The notes: generated from the letters alone by a model not told the origin. A DNA stretch of 64,000 bases from JAQUBU01 sp036677685 (GCA_036677685.1 JAVBWA010000022.1:1-64000); one strand, 5' to 3'. Counted from the first letter of the stretch, positions 23,870-33,345 are shown. Made by a program: numbers and translations.

Positions 23870-25579
23870 TTAATCACGTCCACCAAGTATTGTTTTAACT
23901 ACAGAGATTACGTCGTCAACCGGTACTAGATCAATATCCTTTTCCCAGCGTTTTTTAACTTCGACCCGGTTTTGCTCGAGTGCTTTGGGGCCTACCGTAA
24001 TGCGCAGCGGAATGCCGATCAAATCGGCATCTTTGAACTTGACCCCGGCCCGCTCGTCGCGATCATCAATAATAGTTTCGATTCCCTGCTTTAGCAGTTC
24101 CTCGTATAAGCTCCGGGCGGTATTCATTTGGTCTTCCTTTTTGGCATTTACGGGAACCACAATTACCTGATAGGGAGCAATGGGAAGCGGCCAGATAATG
24201 CCCTGTTCGTCATTGTTTTGCTCCACGGCCGCGGCCATGGTTCGTGAAACTCCAATACCATAGCAGCCCATTACCATTAGTTGTTCCGTGCCATTCTGAT
24301 CAATATATTTGGCATCAAGCGATTCCGAATATTTGGTTCCAAGTTTGAAAATATGCCCTACTTCGATACCCCTCACGCTTAGCAGGCGGCCTTCACAAAG
24401 CGGGCATGGATCGCCCACTACCGCTGACCGGATATCGATTATTTTATCCGGCGTAAAATCCCGGCCCATGTTTACATTTAGATAATGGTAGTTGTCTTCA
24501 TTGGCCCCGCAGGCAAAGTTTTTCATCTGGCTGACTTCCAGGTCCAGATATATTTTAACTTTCAGGCCCACCGGCCCCAGGGAACCAAAACCGGCACCGC
24601 AAACCGCCATCACCGACTCCTGGTCTGCCATGAAAAGCTGGTTGCAGCCCAAAGCGTTTTTCAATTTTATTTCATTAAGCTCCCGGTCGCCCCGCAGCAC
24701 CGCTGCCAGCAATTCGCCATCGGCCAGATACATCAGGGTTTTCACCTGCCGGTTGCTCGGGATGCCAAAAGCGTCCACTATATCCTGGATGGTTTTTTGT
24801 CCCGGAGTATGAATCTTTTCCATAGCCAGCATCGCTTCTTCGCCGGCATCCTGTTCATTGATTTTACAGACGGCTTTTTCGACATTGGCAGCATAATCGC
24901 ATGTATCGCAATATACTATTTCCGCTTCCCCGTTTTCAGCAAGCACCATGAATTCATGGCTTTCATTGCCGCCGATGGCCCCGCTGTCTGCTTCCACCAC
25001 CCGGTATTGCAGGTTAAGTCTTTCATATATGCGATTATAGGCTTCATACATTTTATGATAGGAAACATCCAGCCCATCATCATCCAGGTCAAATGAGTAC
25101 AGGTCCTTCATGATAAACTCCCGCCCCCGCATCAAACCAAAGCGGGGTCTTATTTCATCCCGGTACTTGTTTTGAATCTGATAAATCAAGAGCGGCAAAT
25201 CGCGATAAGAATGAACATCTCCATCAACCAGAGTGGTTATTATTTCTTCATGGGTGGGACCCAGGGCAAAATCACGGTTATGCCTGTCTTTAAGACGGAA
25301 CATCTCTTCGCCGTATACATCCCAGCGGCCCGATTTTTTCCACAATTCAGCGGGTTGGACAATCGGCATCAGAACTTCCTGCCCCCCCGCCCGGTCCATT
25401 TCTTCCCGGACTATGTTCATTATTTTTTTAATGACTCTATAAGCCAAAGGCAGGTAAGTATACACTCCCGCCGTAGTTTTCCTTATAAATCCGGCCCGCA
25501 GAAGCAATTGATGGCTGACCACCTCAGCTTCGCTGGGGACCTCGCGGAGTGTTGGGAAAAACAATTCAGATGCCTTCAA
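23870..25579 (-). CDS. proS: Prolyl-tRNA synthetase
   Basis: ProS charges tRNA-Pro with proline. The 569-residue protein is the bacterial type with an editing (INS/YbaK) domain: class II motifs in the first 200 residues (motif 2 with IRPRFGLMRGREFIMKDLYS), the editing domain (about 225-385), motif 3 with GCYGIGVSRTMAAAVEQ, and the anticodon-binding domain (about 470-569). ATG at 25579 begins MKASELFFPTLREVPSEAE, typical. It follows ispG by 20 bases and precedes the MgtC gene by three, in the conserved order with polC downstream. Confidence 0.96.
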   Translation of the reverse strand: MKASELFFPTLREVPSEAEVVSHQLLLRAGFIRKTTAGVYTYLPLAYRVIKKIMNIVREEMDRAGGQEVLMPIVQPAELWKKSGRWDVYGEEMFRLKDRHNRDFALGPTHEEIITTLVDGDVHSYRDLPLLIYQIQNKYRDEIRPRFGLMRGREFIMKDLYSFDLDDDGLDVSYHKMYEAYNRIYERLNLQYRVVEADSGAIGGNESHEFMVLAENGEAEIVYCDTCDYAANVEKAVCKINEQDAGEEAMLAMEKIHTPGQKTIQDIVDAFGIPSNRQVKTLMYLADGELLAAVLRGDRELNEIKLKNALGCNQLFMADQESVMAVCGAGFGSLGPVGLKVKIYLDLEVSQMKNFACGANEDNYHYLNVNMGRDFTPDKIIDIRSAVVGDPCPLCEGRLLSVRGIEVGHIFKLGTKYSESLDAKYIDQNGTEQLMVMGCYGIGVSRTMAAAVEQNNDEQGIIWPLPIAPYQVIVVPVNAKKEDQMNTARSLYEELLKQGIETIIDDRDERAGVKFKDADLIGIPLRITVGPKALEQNRVEVKKRWEKDIDLVPVDDVISVVKTILGGRD

Positions 25580-25599
25580 GCATATTCCCTCCTTAATAT

Positions 25600-26649
25600 C
25601 TAGGTAAAATCTTCGATTTCTTTAAGCAGTGTTTTTACCAAATCGCTTTCCGGTACTTTTTTGATTATCTCACCATTCTTGAATAATAAACCAAATCCCC
25701 GGCCTCCGGCAATACCCAGATCCGCTTCCCGCGCCTCACCGGGTCCGTTGACCACACAGCCCATTACCGCAACTTTTAAGGGCTTGTCGATAAATCTTAT
25801 CTGACGGTCAATATCTTCCGCGGTATTTATCAAGTCTATCTCGCAGCGCCCGCAGCTGGGACAGGAAATCAATTCAATCCCCCGCTCCCGCAATCCCAAG
25901 CAGCGCAATATTTCATAAGCTGCCCAGACTTCGTCAACCGGGTCCGCTGTCAATGATACTCTTATGGTGTCTCCAATCCCTTCATACAACAGCATGCCAA
26001 TCCCCAGGGCCGATTTTATTAAAGCCCGGTCCATGGTCCCTGCTTCGGTAATCCCCACATGAAGCGGATAATCCACCTCCCGGGCCAGACTGCGATAAGC
26101 TTCGATGCTCAAAATAACCGAAGAAGATTTCAAGGAGACCTTTATATCTTGAAAATCCATGTCTTCCAGAATCTTAATATTCTGCATGGCGCTTTCGACC
26201 ATGGCCGGGGCGCAGACCTCCCGGTATTTGGCCAGCAATTGCTTGTCCAGGGAACCGGCGTTAACTCCAATTCTTATTGGAGTTTTATGCTCTTTACACA
26301 CTTTTACTACTTCCCGCACCTTATGGGCATCGCCAATATTTCCCGGATTGATACGGAGTCCGTCGGCACCGGCCTCCACGCTTTTAATCGCCAGGCGATA
26401 ATCAAAATGTATATCGGCAATCAATGGAATGCCAATGCATTTTTTTATATCCTTAATGGCCTGGGCTGCTTCACCATCAACTACCGCTACCCGGATTATT
26501 TCACACCCGGCCGCTTCCAGACGCTTGATTTGTTCCACTGTACTTCTCACATCACGGGTGTCGGTATTGGTCATGGACTGCACCACAATGGGATGGTTCC
26601 CCCCAATAGGCACATTCCCAATCATTACTTCGCGCGAGTTTCGTTTCAT
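25600..26649 (-). CDS. ispG: 4-hydroxy-3-methylbut-2-en-1-yl diphosphate synthase (GcpE)
   Basis: IspG converts MEcPP to HMBPP in the methylerythritol phosphate route to isoprenoids, using a [4Fe-4S] cluster. The 349-residue protein has the TIM-barrel start (VPIGGNHPIVVQSMTNTDTR) and the iron-sulfur ligands Cys263, Cys266 and Cys298, plus Glu305 in NGPGEAREADLG. Length and motifs match the short bacterial form. With dxr and uppS in the same block it ties isoprenoid precursor synthesis to the cell-envelope genes. ATG at 26649 is close to a repeat-rich 230-base gap upstream, which may contain its promoter. Confidence 0.96.
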   Translation of the reverse strand: MKRNSREVMIGNVPIGGNHPIVVQSMTNTDTRDVRSTVEQIKRLEAAGCEIIRVAVVDGEAAQAIKDIKKCIGIPLIADIHFDYRLAIKSVEAGADGLRINPGNIGDAHKVREVVKVCKEHKTPIRIGVNAGSLDKQLLAKYREVCAPAMVESAMQNIKILEDMDFQDIKVSLKSSSVILSIEAYRSLAREVDYPLHVGITEAGTMDRALIKSALGIGMLLYEGIGDTIRVSLTADPVDEVWAAYEILRCLGLRERGIELISCPSCGRCEIDLINTAEDIDRQIRFIDKPLKVAVMGCVVNGPGEAREADLGIAGGRGFGLLFKNGEIIKKVPESDLVKTLLKEIEDFT

Positions 26650-26881
26650 TTAAGCCTCCATAGTAGGTAAGGGGTAAGGGGTGAGGTGTAAGGGGAAGAA
26701 ATAATTAGCCTCTTCCCTACCCTGAGAAAAATCCATATCCTTAAATAAATTAACTGTTTTAATCGTTATCCATAGATTAGAAATCGGTGTATCTGGTAAG
26801 TTATACAAACCTCAGGTATAGGCCATCAACTTTCAATTAGAAACTTCCTCGCCTTACCCCTAACGCCTCACGCCTCACCAA
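26650..26881. repeat. Interval bounded by inverted TAAGGGG/TGAGG-type repeats
   Basis: The left edge (26663-26696) reads GGTAAGGGGTAAGGGGTGAG followed by GTGTAAGGGGAAG. The right edge (26845-26881) is an imperfect inverse copy reading CTTCCTCGCCTTACCCCTAA then CGCCTCACGCCTCACC. Both are built from short TAAGGGG/TGAGGYG words. The middle, ~150 bases, is AT-rich without a visible gene. A one-sided relative of the words occurs at about 61750-61773. Confidence 0.55.
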
Positions 26882-27910
26882 TCATCCTCTTATCCATCTT
26901 ACAATATCATTAAAGGTAACAATAACCATCAAGCCTATGAGAAACATAAAACCGATCCAGTTTATAAAACCTTCCTTATCCGGGTCCAGAGGTTTTCTTC
27001 TTATCGCTTCGACCAGGGCAAAGACAATCTTGCTGCCGTCCAGGGCGGGAATCGGCAATAAATTCATTAAACCCAGATTTATGCTCAGGAAAGCTGCAAA
27101 ATTAAGCAGGAATACCATGCCCACCTGGGCAAACTCACCAACCATACGGGTAATGCCCACCGGTCCTGCCAAATCCCCCATTGAGGCACCGCCGCTGACC
27201 AGCATGCCTAAAGCCGAGAGCAGGAGCAGAGTCAACTGGTAAGTTTGCTGCAGCCCCAGTTTGATTGATGTGATTATGCCCTGCTTTTCGTAATTTACCG
27301 TATTTAATACGCCTATGCCGCGATTCCCGGTAGAATCCAGCTTTACCGGGGTAACTTTGAAAGTCATGCTCTGATTATTGCGGCTTATTTTCAGCTGCAG
27401 TTCCCCGTTTTCAGACTTACCGGTCAAATTATCGAACTCCTGCCAGCTTTCAACAGGAGTACCGTTTACCGAAATAATCCGGTCGCCTGCTTTAATCCCC
27501 GCCAATGCAGCCGGTTTTTCTGCAATTACCGTGCCGATTACCGGCTGGTCGGAGGCTTTGGGAATGCCTATGAAGCTGTAGCTGTAAATAAAAATAAAGA
27601 TAGCCAAAACGAAATTCATAAAAGGCCCGGCAAAGGACACTCTGATCTTTTCCAGGGGGGTACGGCGATTAAAGCCGTTGGGATCATCGGGATCACCTAA
27701 TTCTTCGCCTGCCATGCGTACAAATCCTCCCAGGGGGACTAAGCGCAAGGAATATTCAACACCATTTTTTTTATGCGAAAACAGCTTATAACCAAAACCA
27801 ATACTGAACTCGTAAACTGGAATCCCGATTCTACGGGCAGTTATAAAATGCCCCCATTCATGAACCAGAATAAGAACCGCTATTATTAAAAGGGTCAGTA
27901 ATATGCTCAC
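26882..27910 (-). CDS. rseP: Site-2 metalloprotease RseP/RasP
   Basis: RseP-type proteases cut transmembrane segments of anti-sigma factors and signal peptide remnants. The 342-residue protein has the zinc motif HEWGH (17-21) in the first membrane helix, a PDZ domain (about 120-200, AALAGIKAGDRIISVNGTPV), and the third zinc ligand in NLLPIPALDG near residue 290, followed by a last helix. One PDZ domain and this length match the Firmicutes form (RasP/YluC). It lies between dxr and ispG, as in related genomes. Confidence 0.94.
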   Translation of the reverse strand: MSILLTLLIIAVLILVHEWGHFITARRIGIPVYEFSIGFGYKLFSHKKNGVEYSLRLVPLGGFVRMAGEELGDPDDPNGFNRRTPLEKIRVSFAGPFMNFVLAIFIFIYSYSFIGIPKASDQPVIGTVIAEKPAALAGIKAGDRIISVNGTPVESWQEFDNLTGKSENGELQLKISRNNQSMTFKVTPVKLDSTGNRGIGVLNTVNYEKQGIITSIKLGLQQTYQLTLLLLSALGMLVSGGASMGDLAGPVGITRMVGEFAQVGMVFLLNFAAFLSINLGLMNLLPIPALDGSKIVFALVEAIRRKPLDPDKEGFINWIGFMFLIGLMVIVTFNDIVRWIRG

Positions 27911-27997
27911 TTGCTTCCTCCTTTAAGGTAAGGGGACACACCCCTTTTTACATAATTTCACACCTTGGTTTATCTTAATCTCACATATCGCTATTAG

Positions 27998-29188
27998 TTA
28001 GAAAACAGTCTTTTCCCCGGGCAATGTCCCCATTTTGGTGATCATTTCTCCACACCTGATGCGCGCCCAGGCATCGGCCTGCAATATATCTTCAAGGGAT
28101 GGTTCCTTTATAATGCCGTGCTCTTTCATTACTGCTTCCACAAGTATCGCTATATTGGTAAAACCGGTTTGCCGGGCAAGAAAGGCATTCACCGCCACTT
28201 CATTGGCAGCATTTAAAACGGCCGGCATGCTCCCTCCCAGCTTACCAGCTTCATAAGCAAGTTGCAAAGCCGGAAATTTTTCAGTATCAGGAGCCGCAAA
28301 ATGAATGGCCCCCAGGTTTTTGAAATCGAGTGAAGCTGCGGGGGATTCCATACGTTGCGGGTAGGTAAGGGCATATTGAATAGGTATGCGCATATCAGCC
28401 ACCCCCAGGTGGGCTAAAAAAGAACCGTCTTTAAGCTCCACCATGGAATGAATTACACTTTCACGCTGGACCAGAACCTCGATTGAATCATAATCAACTC
28501 CAAAAAGGTGGTGTGCTTCAATAACTTCCAAGCCTTTGTTCATAAGAGTTGCGGAATCAACGGTTATTTTCGGCCCCATCGACCAGTTGGGATGTTTCAA
28601 TGCCATTTCCACAGTGACCTTGTCCAATTCGGCTTGGGAAAACTCGCGGAAAGGGCCGCCGGAAGCAGTCAGCCAGACCTTGTGCAAATATTTTTCTTCT
28701 CCCGCCAGGCATTGGAAAATGGCCGAGTGTTCACTATCAACCGGAATCATTAATACTCCCTGCTCCCTGACCCTATTCATTACCAAATCACCGGCTGCCA
28801 CCAGAGTTTCTTTGTTGGCCAGAGCTACCCGTTTGCCAGCGTTTATGGCGGTCAGGGTTGGCTGGATGCCAATTGCCCCGCTCAAAGCCACCAGGACTAT
28901 ATCGGCTTCGGGTAAAGCTGCAAGTTCACATAAACCCTCCAGTCCATAAGTAATTTGGCAGTTGGGTACGGTGCCTTTGAGCTGCCGATAGCAATTTTCG
29001 TCTCCAATGGCCACCGACTGCGGGCTGTAACGTTCAATCTGTTCGTTTAACAAAGAGAGTTCATCGCGGGCTGAAAGGCCAATAACTTCAAATTCCCGGG
29101 GATGTTTATCAACTACTTCCAGAGCCTGTTTGCCAATCGAACCTGTTGATCCTAATATGACTATTTTACTTGTTTGCTTATCACTCAT
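27998..29188 (-). CDS. dxr: 1-deoxy-D-xylulose 5-phosphate reductoisomerase
   Basis: DXR converts DXP to methylerythritol phosphate, the committed step of the MEP isoprenoid route. The 396-residue protein has the NADPH motif LGSTGSIGKQALEVV near residues 12-26, the metal-binding acidic cluster in PVDSEHSAIFQCLAG (Asp/Glu around 150), LTASGGPFRE, and the MNKGLEVIEAHHLFG motif. It overlaps the AI-2E transporter gene by four bases and precedes rseP, so the genes are probably co-expressed. Confidence 0.96.
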   Translation of the reverse strand: MSDKQTSKIVILGSTGSIGKQALEVVDKHPREFEVIGLSARDELSLLNEQIERYSPQSVAIGDENCYRQLKGTVPNCQITYGLEGLCELAALPEADIVLVALSGAIGIQPTLTAINAGKRVALANKETLVAAGDLVMNRVREQGVLMIPVDSEHSAIFQCLAGEEKYLHKVWLTASGGPFREFSQAELDKVTVEMALKHPNWSMGPKITVDSATLMNKGLEVIEAHHLFGVDYDSIEVLVQRESVIHSMVELKDGSFLAHLGVADMRIPIQYALTYPQRMESPAASLDFKNLGAIHFAAPDTEKFPALQLAYEAGKLGGSMPAVLNAANEVAVNAFLARQTGFTNIAILVEAVMKEHGIIKEPSLEDILQADAWARIRCGEMITKMGTLPGEKTVF

Positions 29189-30303
29189 ACGTTTTTCCTC
29201 CAGTTTAAACCATCCAACAGCCCGGCTCTATGACCGGCGATTAAAATAACCAGGAGCACCGGCCCCATAATCATCCCGGCCACTCCACCCAACTGTAAAC
29301 CAACATAAAGTGAAATTAAAGTCGCCAGGGGATGCAGTCCAATATTATCGCCTACTATCTTGGGTTCCAAAAATTGTCGTACAAGCGATATTAATAGATA
29401 AATTACCAATAAACTTATTCCCAGAGGCAAATTGCCCAACACAAATTCCCAGACAATCCAGGGAATAAAAACCGCTCCGGGGCCCAGTATGGGCAGAATA
29501 TCCATCAGCCCCACTATGATACCAATGGTAACTACATAGTCCACGCCCAGGATTTTTAAGGACACCATCGTAATAATGGCAGTTATTGATATTAAAATGC
29601 TGTAGGCTTTTATAAAGCCGGACAAAGCCCGCAGCAATTCCGCAAAAACCTCATTAGTTTTGGAACGGGCACTGGTGGGAACGAATTGAATAATAAAGTT
29701 TTTTACCAAAGCCCGGTCCTTAATGAAAAAGAAGGTGGCAACCGTGGCAATCGCCAAAAAAATAACAAAGCCGGGCAGCATAGCCATGGCATGAACCAGG
29801 GAGTTTATAATATCTTCCATTAAACCGCTGATTAATTTAATACCATTTTCGGCCTGGTTCTGAATAGTATTCTTCACCTGTGGAGATAGATTAAGCTGCA
29901 GGTAAAAAAGCTTAAAATTGCTGATGGTCAATAGCAGTTTTTTGCTGACTTGATCAGAATACGCCAATAGCTGAGGTGAAAGCTTGGACATATCGCTGAT
30001 TATTCGGGAAATCAGCAGAGCCAAAAAAGAAACAAAACCCCCGACCACCAGCAGCAGGCTGAGTACTACTGACCAGGTCCGGTTCAGACGGGTTTTCTTT
30101 TCAAACATGATTACCACCGGCTCAATAAGTACTGCCATCAACACCGCGAAAATAAACGGCATAAACAATGCGGGCAAATCAGCCAGAACTTTACCAAGCA
30201 TGGGGAATACATATTTGAAAAGCAGGTAAAAGGCCAGTAAAATCAGAACTACTATGCCAGTCTTGACCAGAGTCTTTAGCTGTTTTTGCAGTTCAGGATC
30301 CAA
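29185..30303 (-). CDS. AI-2E-family membrane transporter
   Basis: The 372-residue protein has about seven to eight membrane helices in the AI-2E (PerM/YtvI) arrangement: an N-terminal pair (residues ~12-60), one at 75-97, a soluble helical stretch, then helices from ~165 and the conserved C-terminal block with LGVDYVVTIGIIVGLMDILP, PGAVFIPWI and QFLEPKIVGDNIGLHPLATL. Members export small molecules or exchange Na+/H+; the autoinducer name is historical and does not predict the substrate. It overlaps the start of dxr by four bases and is 123 bases downstream of cdsA. Confidence 0.88.
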   Translation of the reverse strand: MDPELQKQLKTLVKTGIVVLILLAFYLLFKYVFPMLGKVLADLPALFMPFIFAVLMAVLIEPVVIMFEKKTRLNRTWSVVLSLLLVVGGFVSFLALLISRIISDMSKLSPQLLAYSDQVSKKLLLTISNFKLFYLQLNLSPQVKNTIQNQAENGIKLISGLMEDIINSLVHAMAMLPGFVIFLAIATVATFFFIKDRALVKNFIIQFVPTSARSKTNEVFAELLRALSGFIKAYSILISITAIITMVSLKILGVDYVVTIGIIVGLMDILPILGPGAVFIPWIVWEFVLGNLPLGISLLVIYLLISLVRQFLEPKIVGDNIGLHPLATLISLYVGLQLGGVAGMIMGPVLLVILIAGHRAGLLDGLNWRKNV

Positions 30304-30426
30304 TAAAGCCCCTTCTTTCGAAAATAATTTTTAATTCTCAAGTTCTGTCCAGACCTAAGGTGTACCGAAGGCAAAAGTTTTACCCTACATCTTCAATCGG
30401 GATCAAGCAAGGTATATGTATTTTAC

Positions 30427-31203
30427 TTAACGAAAGAAGTAGTAGACCAGTGGAACCACGAGCAAAAATGCATCAAAACGATCCAATACGCCTCCATGCC
30501 CCGGTATTATGTTACCGGTATCTTTCACGCCAAAATAGCGTTTCATACTGGATATGAACAGATCTCCGAATTGCGCCGCGACACTGGCTAATACTGCAAG
30601 TATTAATACATATGCAAAACCGAGCTTTTCCAATTCAAAGACCTTGAGAAAAACAAAAGCCATGATGGTGGTCAACAGCAGAGCACCAAACGCGCCTTCC
30701 CAGCTCTTGCCGGGGCTTAACAAAGGCGCCATTTTATGCCGGCCCCAGAGCGTACCAAAGGCGTAACCGCCTACATCACTGCTCCAGGTAAGTATAAAAG
30801 CCAGCAGTATTATTACAAAAGCCGGTTCAAGTTCGGATACTTTTAGGGCAAAACTCAAGAAAAAACCAATATAGGCCGGGCCCAACAGGCTTAAAGCAAT
30901 ATCCACGATCGATATGCGCGGATAGCTTAAGACCGCATAAACTACCACCATAAACATCACCAAATATAAACCGGGGCTCAGGTAAAGGGGATATACCACC
31001 GATCCCATCAGCAGCAATAATAAGAAATATCCGGGAATAAAAAGCGCTTTATGACCGGTCTTGGCCATCATCATATAAAACTCATATAAAGCTATTATCC
31101 CAAGTAGAACAAAAAAGCTCTGCCAGTATATGCCTCCCATGGATAGAATGAACAGTAAACCTGCCACTCCAAGCAGCGCACTTATTACACGTGTCTTAAG
31201 CAT
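30427..31203 (-). CDS. cdsA: Phosphatidate cytidylyltransferase
   Basis: CdsA makes CDP-diacylglycerol, the branch point for bacterial phospholipids. About eight membrane helices are visible, and the signature near the C-terminus reads SSMKRYFGVKDTGNIIPGHG followed by GVLDRFD, with all the expected charged residues. ATG at 31203 (258 residues, start MLKTRVISALLG) overlaps the uppS end by eight bases and has AGGACG upstream; a second ATG at 31227 would add eight residues but lacks a good site. It follows uppS directly, the usual pair. Confidence 0.94.
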   Translation of the reverse strand: MLKTRVISALLGVAGLLFILSMGGIYWQSFFVLLGIIALYEFYMMMAKTGHKALFIPGYFLLLLLMGSVVYPLYLSPGLYLVMFMVVVYAVLSYPRISIVDIALSLLGPAYIGFFLSFALKVSELEPAFVIILLAFILTWSSDVGGYAFGTLWGRHKMAPLLSPGKSWEGAFGALLLTTIMAFVFLKVFELEKLGFAYVLILAVLASVAAQFGDLFISSMKRYFGVKDTGNIIPGHGGVLDRFDAFLLVVPLVYYFFR

Positions 31204-31966
31204 TGGCTTCGTCCTGTCTTTCAGCATTCAGCCCACCATACCTACGGTCGCGCTGCTGAAAATCTAAAATCGCCTGCAGTAAATCGTCTTTGGTAAAATC
31301 AGGCCACAGGCATTCGGTTATCCATAATTCAGTATAGGCAATCTGCCAGAGCAAGAAATTACTAATCCGCATTTCCCCGGCCGTCCTTATTAATAAATCC
31401 GGGTCGGGAACATCCTTGGTATATAGTAAATCCGAAAAGCTTGCTTCACTAATCGAATCCGCTTTAATTTCGCCTTCCGCAATTTTTCCCGCCAGAGTTT
31501 TTACCGCATCAAGTATTTCCTGCCGCGAGCCATAATTTAAAGCTATATTTAAGAGCAGGCCAGGATTATCCCTGGTGATTTGCAGGGCATCTTTTATTTC
31601 CATCTGACAGTCCTGGGGTAAATTGTTATAATCCCCCAAGACCTTGATACGAACCTTATTTTGATGAAGTTCGTTAATTTCCTTACGTAAAAACTCCACC
31701 AAAAGTTTCATTAAAAAATCGACTTCTTCCCAGGGCCGCTTCCAGTTCTCGGTAGAGAACGCATAAACCGTTAATACCTCAACACCTAAATCGGAACAGG
31801 CCCGGACAATTTCTTTCAAAGAGCCCATACCCGCCCGGTGACCCATGGTCCGGGGCAGCAGCCTTCTTTGTGCCCATCTCCCGTTGCCATCCATAATTAT
31901 GGCTATATGATGAGGCAATTTATCAGCCTGGATAAGTTTTTCATGGTTATTTTTGTTTTTAGCCAT
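31196..31966 (-). CDS. uppS: Undecaprenyl diphosphate synthase
   Basis: UppS condenses isopentenyl units in cis to make the C55 lipid carrier of cell-wall synthesis. Motifs: HHIAIIMDGNGRWAQ (catalytic Asp), MGHRAGMGSLKEIV, VYAFSTENWKRPWEEVDFLM and DPDLLIRTAGEMRISNFLLW. ATG at 31966 (256 residues) follows GAAGGGG; the frame opens earlier at a TTG (31987). A promoter (32027-32054) and an intrinsic hairpin (31991-32009) sit in its short leader, so it starts a new transcription unit after frr. Confidence 0.95.
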   Translation of the reverse strand: MAKNKNNHEKLIQADKLPHHIAIIMDGNGRWAQRRLLPRTMGHRAGMGSLKEIVRACSDLGVEVLTVYAFSTENWKRPWEEVDFLMKLLVEFLRKEINELHQNKVRIKVLGDYNNLPQDCQMEIKDALQITRDNPGLLLNIALNYGSRQEILDAVKTLAGKIAEGEIKADSISEASFSDLLYTKDVPDPDLLIRTAGEMRISNFLLWQIAYTELWITECLWPDFTKDDLLQAILDFQQRDRRYGGLNAERQDEANA

Positions 31967-31990
31967 ACTTCCCCTTCTCTCACCCAAACT

Positions 31991-32009
31991 AAAAACCCCC
32001 CAAAGGGGG
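31991..32009 (-). terminator. frr terminator located in the uppS leader
   Basis: On the minus strand CCCCC (32009-32005), TTT, GGGGG and then GTTTTTAG form a short strong hairpin with a T-run. It ends transcripts from rpsB-tsf-pyrH-frr, yet lies downstream of the uppS -10 box. For RNA starting at the uppS promoter it would be at the very 5' end, too close to the start to terminate efficiently, and may act as a stabilising cap. Confidence 0.65.
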
Positions 32010-32026
32010 TATATTGCTTAATTAAT

Positions 32027-32054
32027 ATTATAACCATAGGAGGCTCTATTGCAA
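32027..32054 (-). promoter_or_regulatory. Promoter of uppS
   Basis: TTGCAA (32054-32049) and a perfect TATAAT (32032-32027), 16 bases apart, lie on the minus strand between frr and uppS. Transcription would start near 32020, about 55 bases before the uppS start codon. Confidence 0.55.
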
Positions 32055-32066
32055 AACCCCCAAAAT

Positions 32067-32624
32067 TTATACTTCCATAACTTCCTTTTCCTTGGCCTGC
32101 ATTATCAGGTCTATATCTTTAATATGTTTATCCGTGGTTTTTTGGATTTCATCCATGCCTTTTTTGTTTTCGTCCTCCGAGATGAGTTTGTCCTTTTCAC
32201 TGGATTTTAAAAGGTCATTCGCTTCACGGCGAATATTGCGCACCGCTACTTTGGCTTCCTCGGCTCTTTTTCTGACTACCTTGACCAGGTCTTTGCGTCT
32301 TTCCTCAGTTAACTGGGGAATCGCCAGCCGGATAACATTGCCGTCATTTGAGGGATTAATGCCTAAGTCCGACTTCATAATCGCTTTTTCAATGCCGGCA
32401 ATAATGGTCTTGTCCCAGGGCTGAATTACCAGCAGCCGGGCTTCTGGAACCGAAATGTTGGCCAGTTGGTTTATCGGAGTAGGAGTTCCATAATACTCCA
32501 CGGATATTTTTTCGACCATGGCCGGGTTGGCCCGACCTGCCCGCAAACCGGCCAGATCCTTGCCCAAAAATTCAATTGCTTTCTGCATTCTTTCTTCAGC
32601 ATCGTTCATAATATCTTTTATCAT
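32067..32624 (-). CDS. frr: Ribosome recycling factor
   Basis: RRF splits post-termination ribosomes together with EF-G. The 185-residue product has the canonical length and sequence: GLRAGRANPAMVEKISVEYYG, TPINQLANISVPEARLLVIQ, GINPSNDGNVIRLAIPQLTE and EERRKDLVKVVRKRAEEAKV, ending in a helical tail. It follows pyrH by four bases, the pairing found across bacteria. Confidence 0.97.
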   Translation of the reverse strand: MIKDIMNDAEERMQKAIEFLGKDLAGLRAGRANPAMVEKISVEYYGTPTPINQLANISVPEARLLVIQPWDKTIIAGIEKAIMKSDLGINPSNDGNVIRLAIPQLTEERRKDLVKVVRKRAEEAKVAVRNIRREANDLLKSSEKDKLISEDENKKGMDEIQKTTDKHIKDIDLIMQAKEKEVMEV

Positions 32625-32628
32625 GCTA

Positions 32629-33345
32629 TTACCTCCCTACATAGGTACCAATATCCTCACCCATTACTACTTTAAATATGTTTCCGTTTTTGGTCAAATC
32701 AAAAACTATAATGGGTATTTTATTATCCATGCACAAAGATGCCGCCGTAGAATCCATTACTCCCAAGCCCTGATTCAAAACATCTATATAATCCAGTCTT
32801 TCGTACCTTTGTGCATCGGGATTCTTTTCGGGATCGGAATCATATACTCCATCAACCCTTTTAGCCATTAGAATAACTTCCGCTTCTATTTCCGCCGACC
32901 GCAAAGCAGCGGCAGTATCCGTGGAAAAATAGGGGTTGCCGGTTCCGGCCGCAAATATGGTAACTCGCCCCTTTTCCAGATGGCGGATGGCTCTGCGTCT
33001 TATATAAGGCTCACAAACTTCTTTCATCTCAATAGCTGACAATACACGGGTTCCCATACCCTCTTGCTCGAGTGCATCTTGAAGGGCCAGGGCATTTATT
33101 ACGGTTGCCAGCATCCCCATGTAATCTGCAGTAGCACGATCCATGCCCTTGGCACTGCCGGCTACACCGCGCCATATATTGCCGCCCCCAACCACAATAG
33201 CCACTTCCACACCCTGCTTTACTACTTCAACAACCTGCCGGGCTATGGAATATAGTACTTCATGATCTATCCCGTAACAACCCTGTCCAGCCAGGGCTTC
33301 ACCGCTGAGTTTGAGAACTATCCGCTTGTATTTGGGTTTTTGCAT
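32629..33345 (-). CDS. pyrH: Uridylate kinase
   Basis: PyrH phosphorylates UMP to UDP as the first kinase step of pyrimidine nucleotide synthesis and is normally feedback-regulated by UTP and GTP. The 238-residue amino-acid-kinase fold shows KRIVLKLSGEALAG near the start, VVGGGNIWRGVAG, DYMGMLATVINALAL, and the UMP-binding FAAGTGNPYFSTDTAAALR. It stands between tsf and frr; a ~110-bp copy of the dispersed repeat lies just upstream. Confidence 0.96.
   Translation of the reverse strand: MQKPKYKRIVLKLSGEALAGQGCYGIDHEVLYSIARQVVEVVKQGVEVAIVVGGGNIWRGVAGSAKGMDRATADYMGMLATVINALALQDALEQEGMGTRVLSAIEMKEVCEPYIRRRAIRHLEKGRVTIFAAGTGNPYFSTDTAAALRSAEIEAEVILMAKRVDGVYDSDPEKNPDAQRYERLDYIDVLNQGLGVMDSTAASLCMDNKIPIIVFDLTKNGNIFKVVMGEDIGTYVGR

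Noticed and set aside
25580..25599. T-box leader before proS
   Set aside because: Only 20 bases separate ispG and proS, and no T-box motif is visible.
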